A stretch of DNA of 64,000 bases from Adhaeribacter aerolatus. Lineage in GTDB: Bacteria; Bacteroidota; Bacteroidia; Cytophagales; Hymenobacteraceae. The notes below the pieces were generated by a model, which was not told the origin of the DNA, did not search any database, and saw only the letters and a program-made list of their open reading frames with translations. Within the stretch, counting starts at the first letter, position 1. The number at the start of each line of letters is the position of its first letter. Of the stretch, positions 1 through 8,884 are shown in pieces. The position numbers and the translations under genes were made by a program. The stretch lies in assembly GCF_007991635.1 (NCBI RefSeq), contig NZ_BJYS01000041.1:19411-83410 (forward strand), written 5' to 3'.

Positions 1-3000
1 ATGGTTATTAAAGATACCAATGGATGCCTCAGCTCCAAAACAGTGCAGGTTCAGGATATTGCCGGGCCCAGCAGCTTTGCCCTAATAATTACATCAACCA
101 CTTGCGGTAACCGGAACGGCAGCATAGCCATAGGTGCGGTAACCGGGGGCACGGCACCTTACACGTATGCTATAGATAATGCTACGTTCCAGAGCGCGGC
201 TACCTTTAACGCCGTAGCGGCCGGCGAACATACCCTAACCGTACGGGACGCCAACGGTTGTACCGCAGTAAAACAGGTTCTTATAGAAAATATTGCGGGG
301 CCGTCGGATTTAACGGCCAGTACTATTTCCTCAACCTGCGGCGGCAGCAACGGAAAACTGGAAATGACCGGCGTAACCGGCGGCACTGCGCCTTACCTGT
401 TCAGCCGGAACGGCGGCACTTACCAGTCTGCCCCCACTTTTACAGATTTAGTTGCCGGTCAGCATACCATCACCGTTAAAGATGCCAACGGCTGCACGTA
501 CACCAAAAGCTATACCATCTCGAATATTGCCGGCCCGACCGCAATAGCCGCTACAGCCCAGCCTGCTACTTGCGCGGACAATGACGGTAGTATTACGGCT
601 GGAGAGGTAACCGGCGGTACCACGCCTTACCAATATTCTATCGATGGTATTAATTTTAAACCCGCTGTTTTATTCGGCGGACTGGCGTCCGGCACCTACA
701 CCTTGCTGGCCAAAGACGCTAATGGCTGCTTGATAAGCCAGCCAGTAAGTGTTGGGAAAGTTACGCCTACCCAGTTTAGCAGCACCACGGTATCATCTAC
801 CTGCGGCGGCAACGACGGCAAAATAACCATTACGGGCATAACAGGTGGCACCGCGCCTTATTCTTATAGCTTAGGCGGCACCACCTTCCAAAACAACAAT
901 ACTTTTACCGCCCTGAACGCCGGCGCCCATGCGGTAACAATAAAAGATGCCAATGGCTGTACTTACACCGGCCAGGTACAGGTAAATAATACGGGTGGCC
1001 CGGCCGATTTAGTAGCAGCTGTTAAATCAACTACCTGCGGTAGCAGCAATGGCGAAATAAATATTACCCGTGTGAGTGGTGGTACGGCCCCGTACACCTA
1101 TTCTTTGGATGGCCTTATCTTCGGAAGTACCGCTGTTTTCACAGGACTGACCAAGGGCAAATACCAGGTAAGTGTACAAGATGCCAACGGTTGCCGGTAT
1201 ACCGAAGAGGTCGCAATCGTAGATTTAGCGGCTCCTACTTTCACGGCAACAGCCCATAATTCTACCTGCGGCGATAGCAATGCCAGCATTATCATCAGTA
1301 ACATAACCGGCGGCACGGCACCGTTCAGCTTCAGCAAAGATGGCCAGAACTTCCAATCCGGACTTACTTTAAGTGGCCTGGCGGCCGGCGATTATACTAT
1401 CACGGCAAAAGATGCGAACGGCTGCGTACGTACCGTTTCGGTAAATATCCAAAATATTGCCGGGCCAACTGGCTTTACGCTGGCTGCAACTTCCTATACC
1501 TGTGGTAGTAACAACGGTCAGATTAGGGTAAGTGCCATCGCAGGCGGAACCTACCCTTATACCTACGCCATCGACGGCGTAAACTTCCAAACAGCCTCTG
1601 CTTTTGAAACGGTGTTTGCCGGTGAATACACGGTAACGGTGAAAGATGCCAACGGCTGTATGGTTACTAAAAAAATAAGGGTTGATGATATTGCGGGTCC
1701 AAATGGATTAGCCGCTTCAGTAAAATCTACTACCTGCGGCAGCAGCAACGGCGAGTTAACCATCACGGGGGTAACGGGTGGCACCAGCCCTTACCTGTAC
1801 AGCAAAGACGGTGTAACTTACCAGGCTGCCGCTACTTTCGGTACGCTGGCTGCCGGTGAGTACGCCATTACGGTAAAAGATGCCAACGGCTGCACGTTCG
1901 TAAAAACCTTTACCCTGAGTAATTTAGCCGGTCCAACAGCTCTGGCAGCCAATACCCAGGCCGCCTCTTGTGCCGATAACGATGGTAGCATCAGCGTTGG
2001 CAGCGTAACGGGAGGCACGGCGCCCTACACGTACGCAATTAATGGCCAGGATTATCAGGCCAGCGCTACTTTCTCGGCTTTGGCTTCCGGTAATTACACC
2101 CTCACGGTAAAGGATGCCAACGGTTGTACCGTAAGTGCACCGGTTATAGTAGAAAAAAATATACCTAGCGGTTTTACCAGCAACACAACTGCCACTACCT
2201 GCGGCAAAAACAACGGACAGGTTACCATAACGGCGGTAAATGGCGGTACCGTTCCTTATATCTACAGCCTTGATGGAACAACTTACCAGCAGGCGGCTAC
2301 TTTCACGGCCCTGGCGCCGGGTGAATACCAGGTAAGGATTAAAGATGCGAAAGGCTGTTTATACACCGGCAAAGTGGAAATAAATAGCATTGCAGCTCCT
2401 GCTTTCACGGCTACCGCGCAGACTGCTACGTGCAGCAACGATAACGGCCGGATCAGTATTGTTCAGGTAACCGGCGGTACCGCGCCTTATACTTATAGCC
2501 TAGATGGCACCCCTTTTCAGGCCGTTACCTCTTTTAGTAACCTGGCTGCTGGTACCTATAATGTTACTCTCCGGGATGCCAGCAATTGTACTTATACGGT
2601 TTCGGTAAAAGTAGAGAATATTCCCGGACCTACCAACTTCAGCCTGACTGCTACTACTGCTACCTGCGGAAATAACAACGGCCGCATCAGCTTTGGCCGG
2701 GTAACCGGCGGCACGGCGCCATACAGTTATGCTATCCAGTCGAGTACGCTGAGCGCTAATCCGTTCCAAAGCAGTCCTGATTTTGCAGGAGTAGCTGCCG
2801 GCACTTACACGGCTACCGTAAAAGACGCAAATGGCTGTATCTTACAAAAACAAGTAGAAGTAGGTAATACGGCCGGTTTGGCCAACCTGCGGGCAACAGC
2901 TACCCCATCGGCCTGCAGTTCCAACACCGGCAGCATTATCGTAGAAGCGGTAAATGGCGGCACTACGCCTTACACTTATTCGGTGGATGGCGTAAATTAC

Positions 3001-4275
3001 CAGGCATCGGCTTACTTTGCCGCCCTGGCTCCCAAAACCTATACGGTATATGTAAAAGATGCAACCGGCTGCAGCACATCGGCCAACGTAACGGTGAGCA
3101 CCAATGGTCCGCAGGATGCAACTTTAGCTGCTACCCCAACCACTTGTGCTAGCAACAGCGGCACGCTTACGATTACCGCAGTAACCGGCGGCACGCAGCC
3201 TTATACCTACAGCATTAACGGAAATACCTTCCAGACATCAGCCCAGTTTACCAACCTGGCCGTTGGTTCTTATACGGTTACCATCCGGGATGCCGGCGGC
3301 TGCACGCTTACCCGCACCCAGGCGGTAGGAACCATGGGAGGCGCCAACGCCTTTACCATTATTACCACAGTGGCTAATTGTAGCGGCACCAATGGCCAGC
3401 TTACCATCAGCAACATCAGCGGCGGCAGCAGTCCTTACACTTATAGCATCAACGGCACTACTTTCCAAAACAGTGCTTCCTTTAGTAATTTGGCTACCGG
3501 AGATTACCGGGTGTCGGTTAAAGATGCCGGGGGTTGTGTTTATACCCAGGCTGCTACCATTACAGGCAGTCAGCCCCTGGCCATTTTGCAGGTAAGTGTA
3601 ACCCCGGTAGGCTGCAGCCAGAGCAGCGGCCAGGTGCTGGTACAAAACGTAAGCGGCGGCGCCAGCCCTTACACTTACTCGCTGGATGGCGTAAACTTCT
3701 CTGCTTCCGCCACCTTCAACGGGGTGCAGCCAGGCAAATATACCCTAACAGTTAAAGACGCCGGCAATTGTAGCATTACCGCGGCCGTGGAAGTAACCAG
3801 CGTGAGTAGCTCTTTGGCGCAGGTGAAAGATGTAAGTTGCTTTGGAGCGACCGACGGGGAAATTGCCATTGCGGCAATCGGCATAACCGACGAAACAGCA
3901 TACAGCATCGACAATGGGGTAAGCTTCCATAAAAAAGCGATCTTCTCTAACTTAACCAAGGGCATTTACCAGGTTATTACCCGCTTCTCAGCAACCTGCA
4001 CCATTACTATTGGCCAAGTTGAAATAAAGGGGCCGGAGAAAATCCGGGCAACGGTAACTCAACTCACCAAAACCAGTGGGCAGGAGAACAACGGCAGTGC
4101 TGCCGTTACCGAAATAGCAGGCGGTGCGAAACCTTACACTTACCAGTTAGATAACAGCGGTTTTACCCCAAACACCGAGTTCAAAAATCTGAGCGGTGGG
4201 GCGCATACATTGCTGGTGAAAGATGCCAATGGCTGTACCACGTCGGTTGACTTTACCGTTGAAGCCGCTACCGGA
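1..4275 (+). repeat. Tandem SprB-type coding repeats, period about 234-237 bp
   Basis: Successive units begin with a TCG-cysteine motif and end with an NIAGP-like linker. The DNA copies differ at many synonymous positions, so the array is an old one and not a freshly amplified one. Sixteen units keep the GG-x-x-P-Y/F core, one (around nt 3830-4025) has lost it, and one last unit precedes the sorting domain. Confidence 0.9.
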
Positions 4276-4551
4276 GCCATCACCGACCTTGAAATTCCGA
4301 ACGGATTTACGCCTAACGGTGATGGCATAAACGATACCTGGGCCATCAAAAACCTTTCCCAGTTGTACCCCCGCTGCAAAGTATCGGTGTACAACCGCTG
4401 GGGCAACCTGGTATTTGAATCGGTGGGTTATTCCTGGGAGTGGGATGGCACTTACAATACCCAAAAACTACCGGTTGGCACTTACTACTACACCATAAAG
4501 CTCGACGACACCAAGCCGGTTCTGAGAAAATCGGTAACCATTATGCGCTAA
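1..4551 (+). CDS. Giant SprB-repeat surface adhesin with T9SS type B C-terminal domain, 5' end cut by window
   Basis: The open frame enters from the left edge, and the ATG at base 1 lies inside a repeat, so the true start is outside the window. The visible 1516 residues hold about 17-18 tandem repeats of roughly 79 residues, each with a TCG-type cysteine motif, a GGTAPYTYS-like core and a KDANGC motif; repeat 17 (near residues 1275-1340) is degenerate. This is the SprB-repeat pattern of gliding and adhesion proteins. Residues about 1430-1516 form a gliding-motility-associated C-terminal domain (NGFTPNGDGINDTW, YNRWGNLVFES, LPVGTYYYTI), the type B sorting signal for the type IX secretion system. 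The protein is therefore inferred to be secreted and held at the cell surface. The PorP/SprF-like gene 46 bp downstream is its usual partner type. Confidence 0.93.
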   Translation: MVIKDTNGCLSSKTVQVQDIAGPSSFALIITSTTCGNRNGSIAIGAVTGGTAPYTYAIDNATFQSAATFNAVAAGEHTLTVRDANGCTAVKQVLIENIAGPSDLTASTISSTCGGSNGKLEMTGVTGGTAPYLFSRNGGTYQSAPTFTDLVAGQHTITVKDANGCTYTKSYTISNIAGPTAIAATAQPATCADNDGSITAGEVTGGTTPYQYSIDGINFKPAVLFGGLASGTYTLLAKDANGCLISQPVSVGKVTPTQFSSTTVSSTCGGNDGKITITGITGGTAPYSYSLGGTTFQNNNTFTALNAGAHAVTIKDANGCTYTGQVQVNNTGGPADLVAAVKSTTCGSSNGEINITRVSGGTAPYTYSLDGLIFGSTAVFTGLTKGKYQVSVQDANGCRYTEEVAIVDLAAPTFTATAHNSTCGDSNASIIISNITGGTAPFSFSKDGQNFQSGLTLSGLAAGDYTITAKDANGCVRTVSVNIQNIAGPTGFTLAATSYTCGSNNGQIRVSAIAGGTYPYTYAIDGVNFQTASAFETVFAGEYTVTVKDANGCMVTKKIRVDDIAGPNGLAASVKSTTCGSSNGELTITGVTGGTSPYLYSKDGVTYQAAATFGTLAAGEYAITVKDANGCTFVKTFTLSNLAGPTALAANTQAASCADNDGSISVGSVTGGTAPYTYAINGQDYQASATFSALASGNYTLTVKDANGCTVSAPVIVEKNIPSGFTSNTTATTCGKNNGQVTITAVNGGTVPYIYSLDGTTYQQAATFTALAPGEYQVRIKDAKGCLYTGKVEINSIAAPAFTATAQTATCSNDNGRISIVQVTGGTAPYTYSLDGTPFQAVTSFSNLAAGTYNVTLRDASNCTYTVSVKVENIPGPTNFSLTATTATCGNNNGRISFGRVTGGTAPYSYAIQSSTLSANPFQSSPDFAGVAAGTYTATVKDANGCILQKQVEVGNTAGLANLRATATPSACSSNTGSIIVEAVNGGTTPYTYSVDGVNYQASAYFAALAPKTYTVYVKDATGCSTSANVTVSTNGPQDATLAATPTTCASNSGTLTITAVTGGTQPYTYSINGNTFQTSAQFTNLAVGSYTVTIRDAGGCTLTRTQAVGTMGGANAFTIITTVANCSGTNGQLTISNISGGSSPYTYSINGTTFQNSASFSNLATGDYRVSVKDAGGCVYTQAATITGSQPLAILQVSVTPVGCSQSSGQVLVQNVSGGASPYTYSLDGVNFSASATFNGVQPGKYTLTVKDAGNCSITAAVEVTSVSSSLAQVKDVSCFGATDGEIAIAAIGITDETAYSIDNGVSFHKKAIFSNLTKGIYQVITRFSATCTITIGQVEIKGPEKIRATVTQLTKTSGQENNGSAAVTEIAGGAKPYTYQLDNSGFTPNTEFKNLSGGAHTLLVKDANGCTTSVDFTVEAATGAITDLEIPNGFTPNGDGINDTWAIKNLSQLYPRCKVSVYNRWGNLVFESVGYSWEWDGTYNTQKLPVGTYYYTIKLDDTKPVLRKSVTIMR

Positions 4552-4597
4552 TCCTATTCGGCACCAAACCATTGTTTCGAAAAAATCAATAATCTGA

Positions 4598-5557
4598 ATG
4601 AAAAAATTAAGTATCCTGCTTTTCTTCTCGCTGCTGGCTACAGTGGCAGTTGCCCAGCAGAAAGCCCTGTACAGTCAGTACATGAGCAATTATTACCTGC
4701 TAAACCCGGCCGTGGCGGGTTATAGCAAAAACCTGAATTTCAAAATGGGCTACCGCAACCAATGGGTCGGTTTTGAAGGGGCTCCCTCTACCATTTACCT
4801 GAGCGGCGAGGGTGCACTTTTTCAGAACAGCCGCAGCCGTAAACGCCGCGGCCGAGGAACACAGGCCTTTCACGGGGCCGGCGGGCACCTGTATAAAGAT
4901 GCCACCGGCCCTACCAGCCGAACTGGTATTATGGCATCTTATGCCTACCATGTACCGCTTTCCAATACCGTTTTTCTTTCTTCCGGCTTATCTGCGGGCG
5001 TACAACAATATCTTTTTGATGAAAACAAAATTCACCTCGCCGATAACTCCAACGACTTGGATCCGGTTACCAGCGGCGGCAGTCAGCGTGTTTTTAAGCC
5101 TGATTTAAATGTGGGCACTTACCTGCACGCCAGCGAGTTCTATGTAGGGGTATCGCTGTTTCAGGCCCTGGGCAATAAGTTATTTAAATTCGATGACACG
5201 GCCGTTCCCAGTCGCCTGGCCCAGCATTGGTTTATCTCGGGCGGGTATAACCTGGCGGTAGACAAAAATTTTACACTGGCGCCTTCGGTGCTGCTGAAAT
5301 ATGTAAACCCCGCGCCGCTCCAGGCCGATATTAACCTGAAAGGTATTTACACTTTTAATAATCGCCGTAAAACCGAATACGATGACCAGTTTTGGGCTGG
5401 GGTGTCTTACCGGACCAAGGACGCCGTGGTCGCGCTAATGGGGCTGCAATTTATGGAGCAGTACCAATTTAGCTATTCTTACGATATCACGGTATCGCCC
5501 ATCAGGCACTACAGCTCAGGTTCCCACGAAATTATGTTTGGCTTTCGTGTTAAATAA
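4598..5557 (+). CDS. PorP/SprF family type IX secretion-associated outer-membrane protein
   Basis: The 319-residue product starts with a signal peptide (residues 1-19, ending AVAQQ), followed by the family opening KALYSQYMSNYYLLNPAVAG. The rest alternates in the manner of a beta-barrel and ends in FGFRVK, with a penultimate-region aromatic typical of barrel termini. PorP/SprF proteins are outer-membrane barrels encoded beside type B T9SS substrates and are needed to anchor or export them. The position 46 bp after the SprB-repeat gene, on the same strand, fits this pairing and suggests one operon. A basic stretch (SRSRKRRGRGT, about residues 78-88) is unusual for the family and probably lies in a loop. 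Confidence 0.9.
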   Translation: MKKLSILLFFSLLATVAVAQQKALYSQYMSNYYLLNPAVAGYSKNLNFKMGYRNQWVGFEGAPSTIYLSGEGALFQNSRSRKRRGRGTQAFHGAGGHLYKDATGPTSRTGIMASYAYHVPLSNTVFLSSGLSAGVQQYLFDENKIHLADNSNDLDPVTSGGSQRVFKPDLNVGTYLHASEFYVGVSLFQALGNKLFKFDDTAVPSRLAQHWFISGGYNLAVDKNFTLAPSVLLKYVNPAPLQADINLKGIYTFNNRRKTEYDDQFWAGVSYRTKDAVVALMGLQFMEQYQFSYSYDITVSPIRHYSSGSHEIMFGFRVK

Positions 5558-5635
5558 ATGATAGCGGTCCGAAGTATTAAAATATTATTCCGAATTTGAG
5601 TTTACCTCTACCTAACAACCCTTAACTAAAATGCC

Positions 5636-5684
5636 TTTCTGCCCACTCTTGACGGTCATAAAACGCGGCAAGAGGGGGCAGAAA
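5636..5684 (+). terminator. Hairpin downstream of the PorP/SprF gene
   Basis: Two 16-base arms (5636-5651 and 5669-5684) pair with one mismatch around a 17-base loop. There is no long T run, so it may be a terminator or an mRNA 3' stabiliser. The remaining bases up to 5922 show no gene. Confidence 0.5.
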
Positions 5685-5922
5685 AGCTACCATCTACGCT
5701 TTTCCGGCGCTGAATAAATTTACTTTAGCATCAAGCCAACTCCTATATTTTCTTGTGCCACCCGGACTTTATGCCCTATCGAATATTCCCCTATTTGCCA
5801 CTAAGCAGCTAATAGGCTCGGTTAAAATCCATAATAATTGCCATTACCCCGCCTTATTATTACATTTCGCGTGAATTTTTGTATATTGTTCTGATTTTTT
5901 CCATCCCTGATAAAACTAACCC

Positions 5923-7299
5923 ATGATTTCCAAAAATGCGCGCGTGCTGGTAGTAGACGACGAAAGCGATGTGCTTTTTGCGGTAAAAATGCTGCTTAAA
6001 ACCGAAGTAAAAGAGGTCGTAACCGAAAAAAATCCGGAAAACCTGACGTCGCTGTTAAACAAACAAAACTTCGATGTTATTTTCCTGGATATGAACTATA
6101 AAAGTGCTTTAAACACCGGCAACGAAGGCTTTTACTGGCTCAACCGGATTCTGGAGCGCGATAAAGAAGCTACGGTTATTATGATTACCGCTTATGGTGA
6201 TATTGGTACGGCTGTGCGGTCTTTGAAAGAAGGCGCCACCGATTTTATTGTAAAACCCTGGCACAACGATAAACTTTTGGAAGCGCTGGAAACCGCCTTG
6301 CAGAAAAAGGCTGGCAAAGGTAAAAGCAATGCAGGTGCGCCTAAAACCGCTGGTACCCTACCCGGCTTTGATATGCTCGGCGAATCGGAAGCGATGCAGG
6401 ATGTGTTTCATAAGATAGATAAAATTGCGCCTACCGAAGCCAATATTTTAATCCTCGGCGAAAACGGCACCGGTAAAGAACTAGTGGCCCGTGCGCTACA
6501 CCAGAAATCGTTCCGCTCGGCCAAACCATTTATTACCGCCGACTTGGCTGCCATGAGCGAAGGCATTTTCGAAAGCGAACTATTCGGGCACAAGAAAGGC
6601 TCTTTTACCGATGCGAAAGAAGACCGGGTGGGCCGATTTGAGGCGGCTTCGGGCGGCACGTTGTTTTTAGATGAGATTGGGAATATTTCGTTGCCGCAGC
6701 AAGCTAAATTATTAACGGCTTTGCAAAACCGGCAGGTTATTCCGCTGGGCAGTAACGCTCCAATTCCGATTGATATTAGATTGGTATCGGCTACCAACGT
6801 ACCTATTTACGAACTGGCCGCCAAAAACCAGTTCCGCAAAGATTTAATTTACCGCATTAATACCGTAGAAATTACCTTGCCGCCCTTGCGTGAGCGCGGC
6901 GACGATGTGCTGATGCTGGCGAAACATTTTGCCGGAATTTATGCCGAACGCAACCACAAACCTACCCCCGATTTCGACCCGGCTACCTTTAAAAAACTAA
7001 AGCAGCACACCTGGCCCGGTAATATTCGGGAACTGCAGCACGCCGTGGAGCGGGCCGTAATATTGGCCGAAGGCAACGTACTGAAACCGCAGGACTTCAG
7101 CTTCTCGGCCATGGAACAGCCCGTGCCGGTTACCGGCATACCGGTAATGGCGGATGGCCCGCTGCAATTAAACGAAGTAGAAAAAACCACCATTTTACGG
7201 GTAATCGAACGCAACAACGGCAATATTACCAAAGCCGCCAAAGAACTAGGTATTACCCGCACCGCCCTTTACCGCCGCCTCGAAAAACATGACATTTAA
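5923..7299 (+). CDS. Sigma-54-dependent NtrC-family response regulator
   Basis: The 458-residue protein has three parts. A receiver domain (about 5-125) carries acidic residues D17/D18, phospho-acceptor D56 and K111. A AAA+ domain (about 150-385) carries Walker A GENGTGKE (179-186), Walker B GGTLFLDEIG (244-253) and the sigma-54 contact loop as GSFTDA (226-231). A Fis-type helix-turn-helix closes the protein (about 428-458, NITKAAKELGITRTALYRRL). It should activate sigma-54 promoters after phosphorylation. The loop differs from the textbook GAFTGA; as far as I recall this variant is common in Bacteroidota. The start has ATG after a typical AT-rich leader. The histidine kinase gene overlaps its end by 11 bp, so the two are almost certainly co-translated partners. 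Target genes are not evident. Confidence 0.95.
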   Translation: MISKNARVLVVDDESDVLFAVKMLLKTEVKEVVTEKNPENLTSLLNKQNFDVIFLDMNYKSALNTGNEGFYWLNRILERDKEATVIMITAYGDIGTAVRSLKEGATDFIVKPWHNDKLLEALETALQKKAGKGKSNAGAPKTAGTLPGFDMLGESEAMQDVFHKIDKIAPTEANILILGENGTGKELVARALHQKSFRSAKPFITADLAAMSEGIFESELFGHKKGSFTDAKEDRVGRFEAASGGTLFLDEIGNISLPQQAKLLTALQNRQVIPLGSNAPIPIDIRLVSATNVPIYELAAKNQFRKDLIYRINTVEITLPPLRERGDDVLMLAKHFAGIYAERNHKPTPDFDPATFKKLKQHTWPGNIRELQHAVERAVILAEGNVLKPQDFSFSAMEQPVPVTGIPVMADGPLQLNEVEKTTILRVIERNNGNITKAAKELGITRTALYRRLEKHDI

Positions 7300-8641
7300 A
7301 CGCCTCGAAATCGGAATATTTATCCGGCTGATTCTGCTTTTTGGCCTGATGTACGTAGCCGTTTATTACCTGGTGCACCCTTCGTACGTGCAGGTAATAT
7401 TTGCGGCCTTTCTGATGGTTTTGCTGGTAGTGGAATTGGCGGGTTACGTAACGCGCAGCAACAACGAACTGGCTAAATTTATTCTGGCCGTTAAGTACCG
7501 CGACTTTTCGCAACAGTTTAACGAAAAACACACGAATCCCTCGTTAAAGCAACTGCACCACGCTTTTAACCAGATTAACAACACGTTTAAGCAACTCAGC
7601 TCCGAAAAAGAAGCCCAGTACCAATATTTGCAAACCATTCTGGAACTGATAGATACGGGTATTATTTCGTACGACGCCGAGGGCCAGGTAGAGTGGGTAA
7701 ACGAATCGTTTAAGCAAACCATTGAGCTACCTTTCCTCAAAAATATTCATTCCCTACGCAAACGGAACGAGGTTTTGTACGAGGCGCTCATGAACCTGAA
7801 ACCTGGCAACAGCACTTTGGTGAAACTAACCATCGGTAAAAAAACGATGCAGTTGTTATTATCGGCTACGCTGTTTATGCTGCACGGCCGGCAACTAACG
7901 CTGATTGCGTTTAAAAACGTAAGCCACGCCCTTGATGAGACTGAGACCGAAGCCTGGCAAAAGCTGCTCCGCGTGATGACGCACGAAATCATGAACTCCG
8001 TAGCGCCCATTGCCTCTTTAGCCGATACGCTCCGCCGCCACGTGCGGCTGGAAAAAGAAAAGGTAACCGAACCGCCCATGTACAATACCGACCTGCTCGA
8101 CGATGTAGACGAAGGCATTGGCATTATTCAGCACCGCAGCGAAGGCTTGTTAAAGTTTGCCCAGATTTACCGCAATTTCAGCAAAATAACCAACCCTAAT
8201 TTAACTACGGTTTACGTAGCCGAGCTCTTTAACAGCATCAGTGCGCTTTTAAAACACCAGCTCGAAGAAAAGAATGTAAAATTAGTTACTACCGTTACGC
8301 CACCCGATTTGGTTTTTCAGGCCGATTCGCAGCTCATGGAGCAGGTATTAATTAACCTGTTACTGAATGCCGCCAAAGCCGTACGCCACCGTGAGAACCC
8401 GGTAGTGCAACTGGTCGGCCGCATCGGCGAAAACGAACGCGTTGCTATTGATGTCATCGACAACGGCACCGGTATTCCGCCCGAGTTGCTCGACAGCATT
8501 TTTATTCCGTTCTTCACTACCCACAAAGATGGTTCGGGCATTGGCCTGAGTTTAGCGAAACAAATAATGCATCTGCACAAAGGAAATATACAGGTAGAAT
8601 CTGTGGAAGGTGAAGGAACGGTGTTTCGGTTGCAGTTTTAG
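7289..8641 (+). CDS. Membrane sensor histidine kinase, partner of the NtrC-type regulator
   Basis: The 450-residue protein has two N-terminal membrane helices (about 10-28 and 35-52) with almost no periplasmic loop, a PAS-like region (about 110-210), an H box with phospho-acceptor H232 (VMTHEIMNSVAP) and an HATPase_c domain with N box NLLLNAAKAV, G1 DNGTGIP and G2 GSGIGLSLAKQ. The missing periplasmic sensor suggests it detects a cytoplasmic or membrane signal, perhaps through the PAS region. Family knowledge: NtrB/NtrY-like kinases pair with NtrC-type regulators. The 11-bp overlap with the upstream gene supports that pairing. Confidence 0.93.
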   Translation: MTFKRLEIGIFIRLILLFGLMYVAVYYLVHPSYVQVIFAAFLMVLLVVELAGYVTRSNNELAKFILAVKYRDFSQQFNEKHTNPSLKQLHHAFNQINNTFKQLSSEKEAQYQYLQTILELIDTGIISYDAEGQVEWVNESFKQTIELPFLKNIHSLRKRNEVLYEALMNLKPGNSTLVKLTIGKKTMQLLLSATLFMLHGRQLTLIAFKNVSHALDETETEAWQKLLRVMTHEIMNSVAPIASLADTLRRHVRLEKEKVTEPPMYNTDLLDDVDEGIGIIQHRSEGLLKFAQIYRNFSKITNPNLTTVYVAELFNSISALLKHQLEEKNVKLVTTVTPPDLVFQADSQLMEQVLINLLLNAAKAVRHRENPVVQLVGRIGENERVAIDVIDNGTGIPPELLDSIFIPFFTTHKDGSGIGLSLAKQIMHLHKGNIQVESVEGEGTVFRLQF

Positions 8642-8646
8642 TTGTA

Positions 8647-8768
8647 GTAAGCCAATCGGGAGATTGGCTTACCGGAATATGCGTAGAGCGCTGTGCTAAC
8701 TCCACGCATAACGAGGAGATTAGCTTTCTGATAAATGCGTAGCGCGTTGCGCTAACGATACGCCTAAC
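8647..8768. repeat. REP-like dispersed repeat, two copies in tandem
   Basis: Copy 1 (8647-8712) is a 26-base palindrome (GTAAGCCAATC GGGA GATTGGCTTAC) followed by a second imperfect palindrome opening ATGCGTAGAGCGC and closing CACGCAT. Copy 2 (8713-8768) repeats the AGGAGATTAGCTT and ATGCGTAGCGCG parts with divergence. Related copies lie at 12713 and 13885. The first palindrome could also terminate the kinase transcript. Confidence 0.75.
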
Positions 8769-8884
8769 CTGAAAAAGTGAATATGCTAAACCAATAGAAT
8801 AAAGCGTTTTTATATGGCACTTTGGTATTTAAATAACCAACTACCAACTTTGCCTTTAAATCTTTTTTAAACTAAACCTAAAAG

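Noticed and set aside
3238..3645. A 135-codon frame antisense to the adhesin repeats
   Set aside because: It arises from the repetitive codon pattern of the SprB units; similar antisense frames recur in other units.
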